Notes under the pieces: generated by a model | Told to the model about the DNA's origin: nothing | Databases searched by the model: none | The model's input: the letters and a program-made list of their open reading frames with translations, nothing else | Program-made: the position numbers and the translations under genes | Assembly: GCA_951828235.1 (NCBI GenBank) | Contig: OX639965.1 | Coordinates: 889,191-953,190, forward strand | DNA: 64,000 nt | Source: an uncultured Gammaproteobacteria bacterium | GTDB taxonomy: Bacteria > Pseudomonadota > Gammaproteobacteria > Steroidobacterales > Foliamicaceae | Direction of reading: 5' to 3' | Shown: piece after piece, positions 18,458 through 27,699 of the stretch | How positions within the stretch are numbered: the first letter of the stretch is position 1 | How the letters are laid out: each line of letters opens with the position of its first letter

Positions 18458-20035
18458 GTGCTTGGAACGGTAATCCTCTCCCTGTTGGCTGCCGCGGCTT
18501 ACAGCGCCTTCAACGCCGCCGTGGCGCAACCTGAAGGCGTCCCCACAACCGTCGACCTCAGGGAGTTGGACATGCCCGAGGCGCCGCCCGATCTTGTCGC
18601 CAGACTGTATCAGCGGGAGTGCGCTGTCTGCCACGGGGATGCCCTGCAGGGAGCGCCCCAGGGAACGGCGCTGAAAGGAGCCGATCTGCTCCACGGCAAT
18701 TCCATAGACGACATTGCGAGGAGCACCGCGGAGGGATTTTCCGAACGGGGCATGCCCGGTTTTTCTCCGCAACTCAGTGATCAGCAAATTCGCGCGCTGG
18801 CCCTGTACATTTCCGAACAGCGTCAGGGTACGAACCTGGAGGATTTCCGCTACAACGCCCCGCTGGAAATACCGTCCGGCACCATTGAAAGCGAACACCA
18901 CAATTTCGTTATCGAAACGGTGATTGACGGACTTGATCCGCTGCCCTTCTCCATCGAACCATTGCCCGACGGCCGTCTGCTGCTGACGGAAAAACGCCGG
19001 GGCTTGAGCATCATTACCGCTGACGGGCGGCAATCCGACCTGGTCCGGGGGGCGCCCAAAGCCTACGCGGACTCATTCAACTTCGTCGGTCAGCCGATGG
19101 GCCTGGGATGGATGATGGAAGTGGCCCTGCATCCCGACTACCGGAACAACGGCTGGATTTATCTCCACTACGGAGATCGCTGCTCCGGCTGCAACGACAC
19201 CAGCCGGCAATCGGGACAGGATGTGTCCATGAACAAACTGGTGCGCGGCCGGATTCGGGACGGCGCCTGGGAGGACGAGGAGGTCCTCTGGCAGGCGGAT
19301 CACAAGCACTACACCACGATGCCGGAAATTGCCGCGGGTGGCCGCATCGCCTTCGATAGCGACGGCTATGTGTATTTCGGCGTGGGCATCAAGGGCCGAA
19401 TGGAACACATTGGAATACAGGACCTCGGCGCACCCGCCGGCAAGATCATGCGCCTGCATCGCGATGGCCGCGTGCCTGTCGACAATCCCTTTGTCGGCAC
19501 GCCGGACGCGGAGCCCGCGATCTGGACCTATGGCCACCGCAACCCTCAGGGCCTGGAATTCAATCCTGTTACCAATGAAGTCTGGAGCACGGAGATGGGC
19601 CCGCGCGGGGGCGATGAAATCAATCTGATTGAACCCGGGCTGAATTACGGGTGGCCGTTGTTCTCGCTCGGCGTGAACTACAACGGCAGGCCGGTCGCCT
19701 GGGGCAGAGTGCTCGGTATCGACTTCGATCCGGCCGACATCCAGCAGCCTGTGCTGGACTTCACGCCCGCTCCCGCCCTTTCAAGTTTCGTGTTTTACTC
19801 AGGCGACATGTTCCCTGCATGGAACGGCGACATCATTGTCGGTACCTTGCGAGCGTCCGATCTGTTGCGCGTGAGATTGGCAAACCATCAACTGGTCCAG
19901 CAGGAAACGCTGCTGGAAGACGTGGTCCGGTTTCGCGATATCGAAGTGGGGCCCGCGGGGGAAATCTATCTTCTTCTGGAACACGACAGCGGCGGACAGA
20001 TTCTCAAGCTGACTGCCGAGACGGCTGTCCGATAG
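18458..20035 (+). CDS. Cytochrome c / PQQ-dependent sugar dehydrogenase-type fusion protein
   Basis: 525 residues from a GTG start with AGGGGG 7 bases upstream. Longer in-frame starts fall inside the repeat element. A signal peptide (VILSLLAAAAYSAFNAAVA) is followed by a cytochrome c domain with haem motif CAVCH (Cys55, Cys58, His59) and a probable distal Met in GMPGF. The rest is a six-bladed propeller of the soluble glucose dehydrogenase/PQQ sugar dehydrogenase family (FSIEPLPDGRLLLTEK, LGWMMEVALHPDY, IWTYGHRNPQGLEF, EMGPRGGDEINLIEPGLNYGWP). It is probably a periplasmic oxidoreductase passing electrons from a sugar or alcohol to its own haem. Confidence 0.88.
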   Translation: MLGTVILSLLAAAAYSAFNAAVAQPEGVPTTVDLRELDMPEAPPDLVARLYQRECAVCHGDALQGAPQGTALKGADLLHGNSIDDIARSTAEGFSERGMPGFSPQLSDQQIRALALYISEQRQGTNLEDFRYNAPLEIPSGTIESEHHNFVIETVIDGLDPLPFSIEPLPDGRLLLTEKRRGLSIITADGRQSDLVRGAPKAYADSFNFVGQPMGLGWMMEVALHPDYRNNGWIYLHYGDRCSGCNDTSRQSGQDVSMNKLVRGRIRDGAWEDEEVLWQADHKHYTTMPEIAAGGRIAFDSDGYVYFGVGIKGRMEHIGIQDLGAPAGKIMRLHRDGRVPVDNPFVGTPDAEPAIWTYGHRNPQGLEFNPVTNEVWSTEMGPRGGDEINLIEPGLNYGWPLFSLGVNYNGRPVAWGRVLGIDFDPADIQQPVLDFTPAPALSSFVFYSGDMFPAWNGDIIVGTLRASDLLRVRLANHQLVQQETLLEDVVRFRDIEVGPAGEIYLLLEHDSGGQILKLTAETAVR

Positions 20036-20068
20036 TCCGCCGGTCTTTGCTCGCTCCCGCCCGGGTAA

Positions 20069-20168
20069 GCCTTGTCATCTGCCCCTCCTTCCGGGGAGCG
20101 TTGGAGCCAGGATGGCGGAACCGAGCCAGGGATGGCGCCTCCCCGGAAGGAGGGGCAGATGACAAGGC
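20069..20168. repeat. Perfect 30-bp inverted repeat between convergent genes
   Basis: Arms at 20069-20098 and 20139-20168 are exact reverse complements, separated by a 40-nt loop. The loop itself contains a near-repeat (GAGCCAGGATGGCG and GAGCCAGGGATGGCG). The element lies between the stops of two convergent genes and could act as a two-way terminator. There are no T tracts at the stem ends, so a dispersed palindromic element is equally likely. Confidence 0.85.
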
Positions 20169-20201
20169 GAGGGAACAGCGAAACAGACCTACAGCCTGCG
20201 G

Positions 20202-21623
20202 TCAGGCCTTGATCCAGCCGTACTGCGTGTTGCTGGGTTGCCCGCCTTCGTGGCCGTACCAGTTCTTGAGCTGCGATAGCCCGTCGTCCGGAAGGGCCTT
20301 GCGTGCCGCGTCCGGATCGATGCCGTACAGGCGCGCGGCGTTCAGCCCCAGGATCTTCGCCTTGTCTTCATCGGTGATCGCCGGATAGCCGAATTCCTCC
20401 TGCAGGGACTCGGGCATCTGGAAGCGGCGGAAAGCCTCGATCTGCCACTGCGGCGATCCCCACCAGATTGCGTCCGTGCCCCAGATCACGTGATCGGCCC
20501 CGTATGCCTTGAGGATCTGGCCCAGGAAATGCGCGCACACGTTCGGATGGGTAATGACCGTGTGACCGAAGGTGGTGCCGAGTTCCATATACACGTTCGT
20601 CATGTCGGGATTGGCTTCGCGCATGCGCACCAGGTCGGTGGTCCAGGGCAGGTATCCGCCCTCCTGTATGTAGCCGTCGCCGGGAGGCAGTTCGTAATTG
20701 GCCGCCTTGAAGCCGGAGTGATAGATGATGAAGTTGATGTCGGGGTGGTCGCGCGCCGCCTTCTCGATGTCGCGCGGATGGTTGTGCTCCAGGCTGCTGC
20801 CCGGCAAGGGTAGTCCCTTGTGAACGCAAACCAGGTCCATGCCGTAACCCTGGATCTTCTCGTAGAAGGGATACATCAGCTCCTCGTCGTCCATCCAGAA
20901 CGGGAACTCGCCCTTGCGTTCGACCACGCCGGGATAGAACTTCCAGGAATCCACCTTCAGCTCCAGCGCCATGCGCTCGGTCTCTTCCAGGAAATTCGGG
21001 AAGAAGGGCGCCACAAGGCCGTGAGCAAGCAGCCTCTGCGATCCCGCCATCGTGTTGATCCGCTCGCGGCCTTCCACCATCTCGTCGGAATTGAGCACGT
21101 TGAAGAGATTGGACGCCACGCCGCTGATCACCGCCACCTGCGTATCGCTGTCGAAGAACACTTCCTTGATGAAGTTGCGAAACTGTAGATCGCCCTTCTG
21201 CGGTTCCACGCCTTCGAGCTCCTTGTTGAACGGCGCGGAGAGCTTGCGAAAGAACAGCGGCTCCGTCCCGCCGGTACGCACGTGGTGCGTCTGCACGTCG
21301 AAAATGAAAGAACTCTTGGGCCATAGCTCGGGATAGGCCTGAAGGTCGTAGGTTTCCGCCGCGTTCACGCGGAACCAGGGACCGAACACTTCGTTCATTG
21401 CCATGAAGGCCATCGCCATCCCGCAGCTCCCGGCCAGGAATTCGCGCCGGGACAGCCCCAGGGTCCGGCTACGCTCGCCCGACCACTCCCTGAGCAGCAA
21501 CTCCACTTTTCGCTGCTCGGGAGTCTGCGGCGTCGGAAAATACTCCTCGTTGGAAATGATCTGCGTGGGAATGGGCAGCCGGCCATCCTGCGGCCGGTCG
21601 TGGCGGTTCTTCTTTTTCCACAT
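20202..21623 (-). CDS. Tat-exported amidohydrolase (amidohydrolase_2 type)
   Basis: 473 residues from ATG 21623; upstream in-frame ATGs add a tail without family features. A twin-arginine motif (LSRREFLAG) precedes a hydrophobic stretch (CGMAMAFMAMNEVFG), predicting folded export by the Tat system encoded at 30.5-32 kb. The catalytic part shows FDVQTHHVR, CVHKGLPLPG, IIYHSGF and HVIWGTDAIWWGSP, the last resembling the terminal Asp motif of amidohydrolase_2 decarboxylase/hydrolase proteins. The start of the domain is set back about 50 residues from the N-terminus, which is unusual for a Tat signal but common in this subgroup. Substrate unknown. Confidence 0.82.
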   Translation of the reverse strand: MWKKKNRHDRPQDGRLPIPTQIISNEEYFPTPQTPEQRKVELLLREWSGERSRTLGLSRREFLAGSCGMAMAFMAMNEVFGPWFRVNAAETYDLQAYPELWPKSSFIFDVQTHHVRTGGTEPLFFRKLSAPFNKELEGVEPQKGDLQFRNFIKEVFFDSDTQVAVISGVASNLFNVLNSDEMVEGRERINTMAGSQRLLAHGLVAPFFPNFLEETERMALELKVDSWKFYPGVVERKGEFPFWMDDEELMYPFYEKIQGYGMDLVCVHKGLPLPGSSLEHNHPRDIEKAARDHPDINFIIYHSGFKAANYELPPGDGYIQEGGYLPWTTDLVRMREANPDMTNVYMELGTTFGHTVITHPNVCAHFLGQILKAYGADHVIWGTDAIWWGSPQWQIEAFRRFQMPESLQEEFGYPAITDEDKAKILGLNAARLYGIDPDAARKALPDDGLSQLKNWYGHEGGQPSNTQYGWIKA

Positions 21624-21726
21624 AGGCGGAGCATCCCTCCCGAGTACCACTGCGCGGATCGCTCTCCGCAGCATAGCAGAGCGGTGGTTTATCATTCCCC
21701 GCGATTCTGACCAGGGGAGCAAATCC

Positions 21727-22089
21727 ATGACGACAAGACACTGGCTGCCGGGCCTTTTCCTGGTGCTGATGAGCACCGCGATCGGTGACGACGAACCCGT
21801 CGGCGCCTGTACCTATGTGCAGGAGAACATGTTCGCGGGTCCGTTCGACCTCTGCCAGGCGCCGGTGACGGAAGCGGCCTGCACGGAATTGGGCCAGACG
21901 GACGACAACCGTGACGCCAGCTTTGCCGAAGGCGGCGAATGCGACACCGAGCGCGAGATGGTGGGTGTCTGCGACATCGGTGATTCGAAGCAGTACTACT
22001 ACACCGGCGACGCATTCGGGCTGGAGATCGGCTGCGGTTTCCAGGGCGGTGAATGGATCGCCGCCGACGGAGGCGAAGCGGAGGAATAG
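21727..22089 (+). CDS. Small secreted cysteine-containing protein
   Basis: 120 residues, start ATG with GGGGAG 7 bases upstream. A short signal peptide (LPGLFLVLMSTAIG) is followed by an acidic mature domain with six cysteines that could make three disulfides in the periplasm. I recognise no family or catalytic motif. The strong ribosome site, signal peptide and acidic composition argue that it is a real gene. It lies divergent to the Tat-exported amidohydrolase and convergent with a TonB-dependent receptor. Confidence 0.65.
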   Translation: MTTRHWLPGLFLVLMSTAIGDDEPVGACTYVQENMFAGPFDLCQAPVTEAACTELGQTDDNRDASFAEGGECDTEREMVGVCDIGDSKQYYYTGDAFGLEIGCGFQGGEWIAADGGEAEE

Positions 22090-22104
22090 CCCGGCCGGGC
22101 TCCC

Positions 22105-24240
22105 TTACCGGCCTGGCGTCGCCGGCCCATTTGAGCCGGACGCTCCCCAGCGCCACTGAAGCCCGACGAACAATGACCGGGGCCGCCCCGGGAAATAGCG
22201 CTCGCCGCTGAAGACCGTATAGTCGGCGCGGTCCGCGAATGCCCGGCCTGTCAGGTTGAGCAGGCGCACAAAGGCGACGGCCCGCTGTCCCAGCGCGGCG
22301 CGAGCGCGCAGGTTCACGATTTCATGACCGGGATAGCGATGCCGGTTCTCGGGATCCATGAAATAGCCTGAGGTCCACAACCATTCCAGCTCCACCTGCC
22401 AATCTTCCCGGCCCTGCCAGCGAAGGCGTGTGCCGCCGAATCGGCGCGGCGCCGTGTCGACGTCGAGACCCTTGAGATTGACGCCGCCAAGAATGAAATC
22501 TCTGTCGTAGCGGTGCCGGGCAACAGTCCCGGTAAGCTCCACCACCAGCCGCGGGTTCGCCTGCCAGGAGGCTTCGATCTCGAACCCCTCGTGGCGGGTG
22601 CCGCCGCCCGCGCGGTTGAACAGCTCCGCGTCCCGGAACAGCACGTCACGCTTGCGCATGTGATAAAGCGCCAGCTGGGCAGCGAAGGCGTCGACGCGCA
22701 AGGACATCCCGAGTTCCGCCGCGCGAAGCTGCTCGGGACGCAACTCGGCCGTGGACTGTTGACCCTGCAGGCGGTACAGCTCGGTGGCCTGCGGCATGCG
22801 AAAGCCGTGCGAAAGGCTGAGCCAGGCGCGCGCATCGCTGACAGGGACCCACATGATGCTTGCCTTGGGTGAAAACGTCCCGAAGCTGTCGTCGCGATTC
22901 GCCGGGCGGCTGTAGCGGCATCCTCCGAAACCGCAGGGAGTCAGATCGTCCCGCATGCGCCCCGCGGGCAGCGCCGTGCGGTAGTGGTAGCGCGAGCGTT
23001 CGTAACGGGCCCCGATGCTCGCCGTCCAGTCGTCTCCGAGACTCAGGTCCAACTGCACGAACGGGGCCGTCCAGGCGGCGTCCACCTCATAATCGTAGTG
23101 ATCCCCGGAAGGAAAGACTTCCCGCACGAACGCGCTTCCCGCGGCATCGCCCTGCTGCCATTGGCGTAGATCGCCCTGCGTGTACTCGAAATCGAGGCCG
23201 GCAATGAGGCGCCAGGCCCCACGGTCGACATAGGCGGCCGCCTGCATGCCGACACCGGAATGGCCGTTGCGCTCGAACGGGTCGCCGGGCAGGAAATGCA
23301 TTCGAAAACGCATGCGCGAGTAGCGCAGGTAGGGCGTCAGGACCAGCGTCAAGGCTTCACTCCGACGATGCTCAAGGCGTGCCCAGGCGCGCAGATTGAG
23401 CGCCTTGCGGAAGGCTTCCGGATCCGGGTTGGAGCGGGCGGTCCGCCGGTCGCGAAAACTGTCGAGTCCGGTAATGTATCCCGCGGTGTCCTGGTCCAGC
23501 CCGCTGACCGCCAGGGCGCCGGTCCAGCCCCAGGCCCGCGTGTTCCCCGAGCGAAACGCGTTGAGCTTGAACTGCCGGTAGCCGGAGTCGTCGCGAAAAC
23601 CCTGATCGCGAACCGCGGTCAACCGGACGCCGCTGTCGGACTCGCCGGACCAGTCCAGCCGGAGCCGCGCGAAATCGAACGACCCCAATTCCAGGCCCGC
23701 AAGCGAAGATTCTGCGCGGCGGGCGGTGATGACGTTTACCACACCGTGCAGGGCATTGCCTCCGTGCACTGCCGTGCCCGGCCCCCGCAGCACCTCGATG
23801 CGCGAAGCCGCCTCGTGGTGCGCAAAGAAGAGTTCGTTGATATTGCAAAAGCCGGGCGAAGTGAGCGGAATGCCGTCTTCGGCCGTCAGCAGCGCGCCGC
23901 AGGCGCCGGCGCCGGTAAGCACCGGCGAACGCAGTGCCGGAAGATACTCCTGCCCGTTGCCCCGCTGCAGGTTCACCCCGGGCACCCGCACCAGCGCCTC
24001 CTGCACGTGTGTCTGGCCGGGCAGCCCGCCGAGGCGCTCAAGCTCCACCACGCTGAGGCTGCGATTCACGGCCTGTGCGTCGCTGGCTCGACGACGTGCG
24101 GTCACGACGATTTCTTCGAATTCATCGTTCGCGCCGCCACTCCCCTGGGCCGCGACGGGCGGCGGCGCCAGGCACTGGCCAATCGCAAGCAGGCAAGGCA
24201 GTGCGGACTGCCGATAAAGGCGGGTAAGACCCACTCTCAT
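22105..24240 (-). CDS. TonB-dependent receptor (BtuB/FepA-like)
   Basis: 711 residues with signal peptide. The TonB box region is EEIVVTARRR. The plug contains VQEALVRVPGVNLQRGNGQ, a RSPVLTGAGACGALLTAEDGIP loop and IEVLRGPGTAVHGGNALHGVVNVI. The barrel includes FSPKASIMWVPVSDARAW and a SHGFRMPQATELYRLQG strand, as in smaller metal or cofactor receptors. The C-terminus is not a classical terminal Phe: a hydrophobic strand SLFVGLQWRW is followed by about a dozen polar residues. The ligand is not known. The next gene downstream is convergent, so it is a single-gene unit. Confidence 0.9.
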   Translation of the reverse strand: MRVGLTRLYRQSALPCLLAIGQCLAPPPVAAQGSGGANDEFEEIVVTARRRASDAQAVNRSLSVVELERLGGLPGQTHVQEALVRVPGVNLQRGNGQEYLPALRSPVLTGAGACGALLTAEDGIPLTSPGFCNINELFFAHHEAASRIEVLRGPGTAVHGGNALHGVVNVITARRAESSLAGLELGSFDFARLRLDWSGESDSGVRLTAVRDQGFRDDSGYRQFKLNAFRSGNTRAWGWTGALAVSGLDQDTAGYITGLDSFRDRRTARSNPDPEAFRKALNLRAWARLEHRRSEALTLVLTPYLRYSRMRFRMHFLPGDPFERNGHSGVGMQAAAYVDRGAWRLIAGLDFEYTQGDLRQWQQGDAAGSAFVREVFPSGDHYDYEVDAAWTAPFVQLDLSLGDDWTASIGARYERSRYHYRTALPAGRMRDDLTPCGFGGCRYSRPANRDDSFGTFSPKASIMWVPVSDARAWLSLSHGFRMPQATELYRLQGQQSTAELRPEQLRAAELGMSLRVDAFAAQLALYHMRKRDVLFRDAELFNRAGGGTRHEGFEIEASWQANPRLVVELTGTVARHRYDRDFILGGVNLKGLDVDTAPRRFGGTRLRWQGREDWQVELEWLWTSGYFMDPENRHRYPGHEIVNLRARAALGQRAVAFVRLLNLTGRAFADRADYTVFSGERYFPGRPRSLFVGLQWRWGASGSNGPATPGR

Positions 24241-24262
24241 CAGGACCGCCCCGGGGGCGCCT

Positions 24263-25417
24263 CTAGTCGTCCTTAAGCTCGTGGCGCGCGATCAGCACCT
24301 GCTGAATCTCGCTTGCGCCTTCGTAAATCCTGAGCGCGCGTATCTCCCGGTACAGGCGTTCCACCACGGATCCCGCCCGGACCCCCTCGCCCCCGAACAA
24401 CTGCACGGCGCGGTCGATCACCTTTTGCGCGTGCTCGGTCGCGAACAGCTTGGCCATGGATGCTTCGCGCGTAATGCGCTCCTGTCCCGAGTCGCGCGTC
24501 CAGGCGGCCCGGTAAACCAGCAGGGCCGCCGCGTCTATGGAGGTGGCCATGTCGGCAAGGGCCGCCTGCGTGATCTGCAGGTCGCCCAGGGTCCCGCCGA
24601 AGAGCTCCCGGCCGCGCGCTCTCTGCAATGCCTCGCCGTAGGCCCGACGCGCCATGCCCAGCGCGGCTGCGCCCACCGTCGAGCGGCACAGGTCCAGAGT
24701 GCCGAGGGCAACGCGAAGACCGTCTCCGGGCGCACCCAGCATGCAATCCGCCGGCACCCGGCAGTTCGAGAACTCCAGGCTGCCCAGTGGATGCGCCGCG
24801 ATGACACGGGTCCGTTCGCTGACCCGAATGCCGGGCGTGTCGGCGGGCACCACGAACGCGCTGATTCCGCGTTTGCCCCCGCTGGTGCGGGCGAACACCA
24901 CGTAGAAGTCGGCAACTCCGGCGTTGGAAATCCACGCCTTGGCGCCGCCGAGCACGTAGTCGCCCCTTCGCTGCTCGGCGCGCATGGACATGGCGGCGAC
25001 GTCCGAACCCGCTTCCCTTTCCGAGAGTGCGAAGGCCGCTACCTTGCGGCCCGCGGCAACATCGCCCAGCCACGCCTCCTTGTGCGCGGAGTTGCCATAA
25101 AGGCTGATCGGCGCGCTGCCGAGAACCTGCATGGCGAATACAAAGTCGGCCAGCGGTTCCTGCCGCGCCAGGGTTTCGCGCATCAGGCACAGGCTGCGGG
25201 CATCCAGGCTTGCGTCATCGCCGAACGGTTCGGGGACCGCGATCTTCAGAAACCCGGCCTCCCCCAGGCGCCGGGCAATGTCCCGGCAACTCGCGTCCAG
25301 CTCCGCGTCTGCCGGCTCCTGAGTCCAGGATTGCTCGCCGCACCAGGCGTCCAGCCGCCTTTGCAGGTCGCCATGCCGTCGCTCGAAAAACGGCCACATG
25401 AGGTGACTTGCGGGCAT
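24263..25417 (-). CDS. Acyl-CoA dehydrogenase
   Basis: 384 residues, cytoplasmic FAD enzyme of beta-oxidation-type chemistry. Family signatures are [15 protein letters not shown] and [19 protein letters not shown] (FAD/substrate loop), FGGEGV, and the C-terminal [19 protein letters not shown] with the YEG segment near the catalytic base position. Substrate chain length cannot be read. It precedes the receptor gene on the same strand (22-base gap) and follows the HIT protein gene by 11 bases, so the HIT protein and this enzyme may be co-transcribed. Confidence 0.92.
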   Translation of the reverse strand: MPASHLMWPFFERRHGDLQRRLDAWCGEQSWTQEPADAELDASCRDIARRLGEAGFLKIAVPEPFGDDASLDARSLCLMRETLARQEPLADFVFAMQVLGSAPISLYGNSAHKEAWLGDVAAGRKVAAFALSEREAGSDVAAMSMRAEQRRGDYVLGGAKAWISNAGVADFYVVFARTSGGKRGISAFVVPADTPGIRVSERTRVIAAHPLGSLEFSNCRVPADCMLGAPGDGLRVALGTLDLCRSTVGAAALGMARRAYGEALQRARGRELFGGTLGDLQITQAALADMATSIDAAALLVYRAAWTRDSGQERITREASMAKLFATEHAQKVIDRAVQLFGGEGVRAGSVVERLYREIRALRIYEGASEIQQVLIARHELKDD

Positions 25418-25428
25418 AGACTGTCCGT

Positions 25429-25863
25429 CTATTCGGCTTCCTGCCGAGCCAGGGCCTCGCGAATCAGCCGGGCATGCTCCGCGAGAACCTCGTCATCGGC
25501 AAGCGCGTGTCCCGGCGGCCTCATCGGCTGGCCCTGATGGCAGGGGATCACGTGCACGTGCATGTGGAAGACGACCTGGCCGGCGGCGGAGCCGTTGCGC
25601 ACCGTGACCAGGACCCCATCCGCCCCGAACGCTTCCTTGACGGCGTCCGCCAGCTTCTGCGTAGCCGCAAAAACGCCGGGCACCGCATCGGCCGGAAGGG
25701 TGTGAAAATCCGCGCAGCGCGCTTTTGGCAACACCAGCGTATGCCCGTCGGCGCGCGGCATGACATCCATGATCGCCAGCACGTGCTCGTCGTCGTAAAC
25801 GCGATGGGATTTTGCCTCGCCCGCGAGGATGCGGGCGAAGATGTTGCCGGAATCGTACGTCAT
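25429..25863 (-). CDS. HIT family nucleotide hydrolase/transferase
   Basis: 144 residues, full length for the family. The histidine-triad motif HMHVHVIP is present and preceded by the conserved HTLVLPKAR strand. HIT proteins of this branch (HinT/Hit-like) cleave nucleotide phosphoramidates or dinucleoside polyphosphates. Upstream, a divergent thioesterase gene begins within 40 bases, so the short gap holds both promoters. Confidence 0.92.
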   Translation of the reverse strand: MTYDSGNIFARILAGEAKSHRVYDDEHVLAIMDVMPRADGHTLVLPKARCADFHTLPADAVPGVFAATQKLADAVKEAFGADGVLVTVRNGSAAGQVVFHMHVHVIPCHQGQPMRPPGHALADDEVLAEHARLIREALARQEAE

Positions 25864-25902
25864 GGGTCGAGCCGCATATCATTCGGGATTGCCGTGCCTA
25901 TC

Positions 25903-26370
25903 ATGCCCCAGCACAGGAGAAAAAACATCAGCGAACTCTGGGATCCGGCCAATCATTGCTTCGTCTGCGGGCCTTCCAATCCGGGGGGTCTAAGGGTGCG
26001 TTTCCGTCTGGAAGAAAACGACGGCGAAGAGGTCTGCCGCGCCGAGTTCACGCCGGGGCCAACGCATGTCGGCTACAGCGACATGCTGCACGGCGGGATC
26101 CTGTATTCGCTGCTGGACGACGTGATGGCCAACTGGAGCTTCCTGCAGGGCCAGCGCGCCCACACTGCGCGCTGCGAAGTCCGCTACCGCGACGCGGTCC
26201 CGATGGGTGTCGGACTGAAGCTGGAAGGCCGGCTGCTGCGTCGCCGGGGCCGCATGATGGAGATGGAGGGCAAGGCCTTCCGCGATGACAGCGGCGCTCT
26301 CGTCGCTACCGCCCAGGCGCGCTTCATGTTGGCTGGCGCCGCGAGCCACGATTCGTCTTCCACAGCCTGA
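25903..26370 (+). CDS. PaaI-type hotdog-fold thioesterase
   Basis: 155 residues. Hotdog-fold acyl-CoA thioesterase of the PaaI/4HBT group: CFVCGPSNPGGLRVRF at the N-terminus, and the active-site helix GYSDMLHGGILYSLLDDVMAN in which HGG is the usual catalytic loop. It would release free acids from acyl-CoA. ATG 25903 lacks a clear ribosome site. An AGGAG lies 7 bases before an ATC codon a little downstream, so the exact start is uncertain. The 3' end overlaps the convergent ferric-reductase-like gene by 47 bases. Confidence 0.82.
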   Translation: MPQHRRKNISELWDPANHCFVCGPSNPGGLRVRFRLEENDGEEVCRAEFTPGPTHVGYSDMLHGGILYSLLDDVMANWSFLQGQRAHTARCEVRYRDAVPMGVGLKLEGRLLRRRGRMMEMEGKAFRDDSGALVATAQARFMLAGAASHDSSSTA

Positions 26371-26959
26371 ATCCTTCCAGCGTGGCCAGCACCGCCAGGT
26401 GAATGAGGCCGGGCAACGGATCGAAGGCCTCCATGACCCAGTGTACGAAAGTCAATATGGCCGCTACGTATACCCAGCGGTGCAGGCGCTTCCAAAGCCG
26501 CCGCAGGCGCCGCACGGCGGCGTCGCTGCTGGTGATCGCCAGCACAGCGAAGATGACCAACGCGATCCAGCCCGTGAGCAGTCCGGGTTCGGCGCCTTCA
26601 TCCAGTATGAGTCCGAACGTTTCCTTTCGAAGCAGGTACACGACCGTATGCAACGCCGCGTAGCCGAACGCGGCCACGCCGAGATAGCGTCGGCGCCTGA
26701 GCACATACCTGACCCATGGACGCCCCGGAAACATCAGCGTAAGCGGCGTAACGGCCATGGTTGCAATAAGCAATTTCGCCGAGAGATCTCCTGTCGCGAG
26801 CACCACCTCCCCATAGAACGTGGCGCCCGTTGCGTACCGTACGATAATGACTGCCCCCGGTAGTGCGAGCAGCAGCCAGAGCGGGTAGGGCGATTCAATC
26901 AGTCGGCGGAGCAAAGGCGAAATCTCCTGCCGGCGTTCCCGCCGGTTATTCGGCGGCAT
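26324..26959 (-). CDS. Ferric-reductase-like transmembrane protein (MsrQ-like)
   Basis: 211 residues with about six membrane helices. The YedZ/MsrQ pattern is seen: MAVTPLTLMFPG, VLRRRRYLGVAAFGYAALHTVVYL and WKRLHRWVYVAAILTFVHWVM, with histidines placed as haem ligands. MsrQ passes electrons to the periplasmic methionine-sulfoxide reductase MsrP. No msrP lies next to it here, so it may serve a distant MsrP or another acceptor. Its 3' end overlaps the convergent thioesterase gene. Confidence 0.8.
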   Translation of the reverse strand: MPPNNRRERRQEISPLLRRLIESPYPLWLLLALPGAVIIVRYATGATFYGEVVLATGDLSAKLLIATMAVTPLTLMFPGRPWVRYVLRRRRYLGVAAFGYAALHTVVYLLRKETFGLILDEGAEPGLLTGWIALVIFAVLAITSSDAAVRRLRRLWKRLHRWVYVAAILTFVHWVMEAFDPLPGLIHLAVLATLEGFRLWKTNRGSRRQPT

Positions 26960-27003
26960 CTTGACACGGCACTAGAATGGCTGCAATTTTCGGGAGAGCA
27001 TGA

Positions 27004-27633
27004 ATGAATCGGTCAATGGCAGCCATCTGCGTGGCGACCGCGCTCTTGTGGAGTGTGGCGCAGGCGCAAGTCGGCAATAACGACAGCATTCTCAACCCCA
27101 ACCTGGCCGACGAAGACCAGCTTGCGCGCATCACCCATCTCGACTCGAAGCTGGTCGGGAGCATCGTCGATGGCCGGCCCTTTTCCGGTACGGCGGAACT
27201 GGAAGCCCTGTTGAGCGGATCGTTGAACGAGAGTCAGCGTGCGGAGGCCTATGGACAACTGTTTGTTCCCCTCAACCTCAATTCAGCCCCGGAGGAAGAG
27301 ATTCTCCTGATTCCCGGCATGAGCAAGCGAATGGCGCACGAGTTCGAGGAGTACCGGCCATACGCCTCTCTGGATCAATTCCGCCGCGAAATCGGCAAGT
27401 ACGTGGATGAGGACGAGGTCGCGCGGCTGGAACAATACGTTTTCGTTCCGCTGGACCTCAACTCCGCGGGCGAGGCTGACTTCGCGGGCATACCGGGCGT
27501 TGGCAGGCGCATGGTGCACGAGTTTCTCGAGTATCGGCCCTACCGCAACATGGAGGAGTTTCGCCGCGAAATCGGCAAGTACGTGGACGACGACGAGGTC
27601 GCGCGGCTGGAGCGCTACATGACCATCAGGTAA
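27004..27633 (+). CDS. Secreted helix-hairpin-helix (ComEA-like) triple-repeat protein
   Basis: 209 residues. Signal peptide (MAAICVATALLWSVAQAQ) followed by three copies of a helix-hairpin-helix unit: ILNPNLADEDQLARI, LNLNSAPEEEILLIPGM and LDLNSAGEADFAGIPGV. The last two units are nearly identical over some 60 residues (both end FRREIGKYVD.DEVARLE). ComEA-type periplasmic HhH proteins bind DNA during uptake; whether this one does is not known. The spacing pattern F/LxxLNSA..(A/E)xxIPG fits that fold. Confidence 0.82.
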   Translation: MNRSMAAICVATALLWSVAQAQVGNNDSILNPNLADEDQLARITHLDSKLVGSIVDGRPFSGTAELEALLSGSLNESQRAEAYGQLFVPLNLNSAPEEEILLIPGMSKRMAHEFEEYRPYASLDQFRREIGKYVDEDEVARLEQYVFVPLDLNSAGEADFAGIPGVGRRMVHEFLEYRPYRNMEEFRREIGKYVDDDEVARLERYMTIR

Positions 27634-27699
27634 ACGGCCGCAGCGTTCGGCAGTCCCGCGGCTCCGGGGCCTGCGGGCGTCCTCTCCCGGCTCGCCGCC

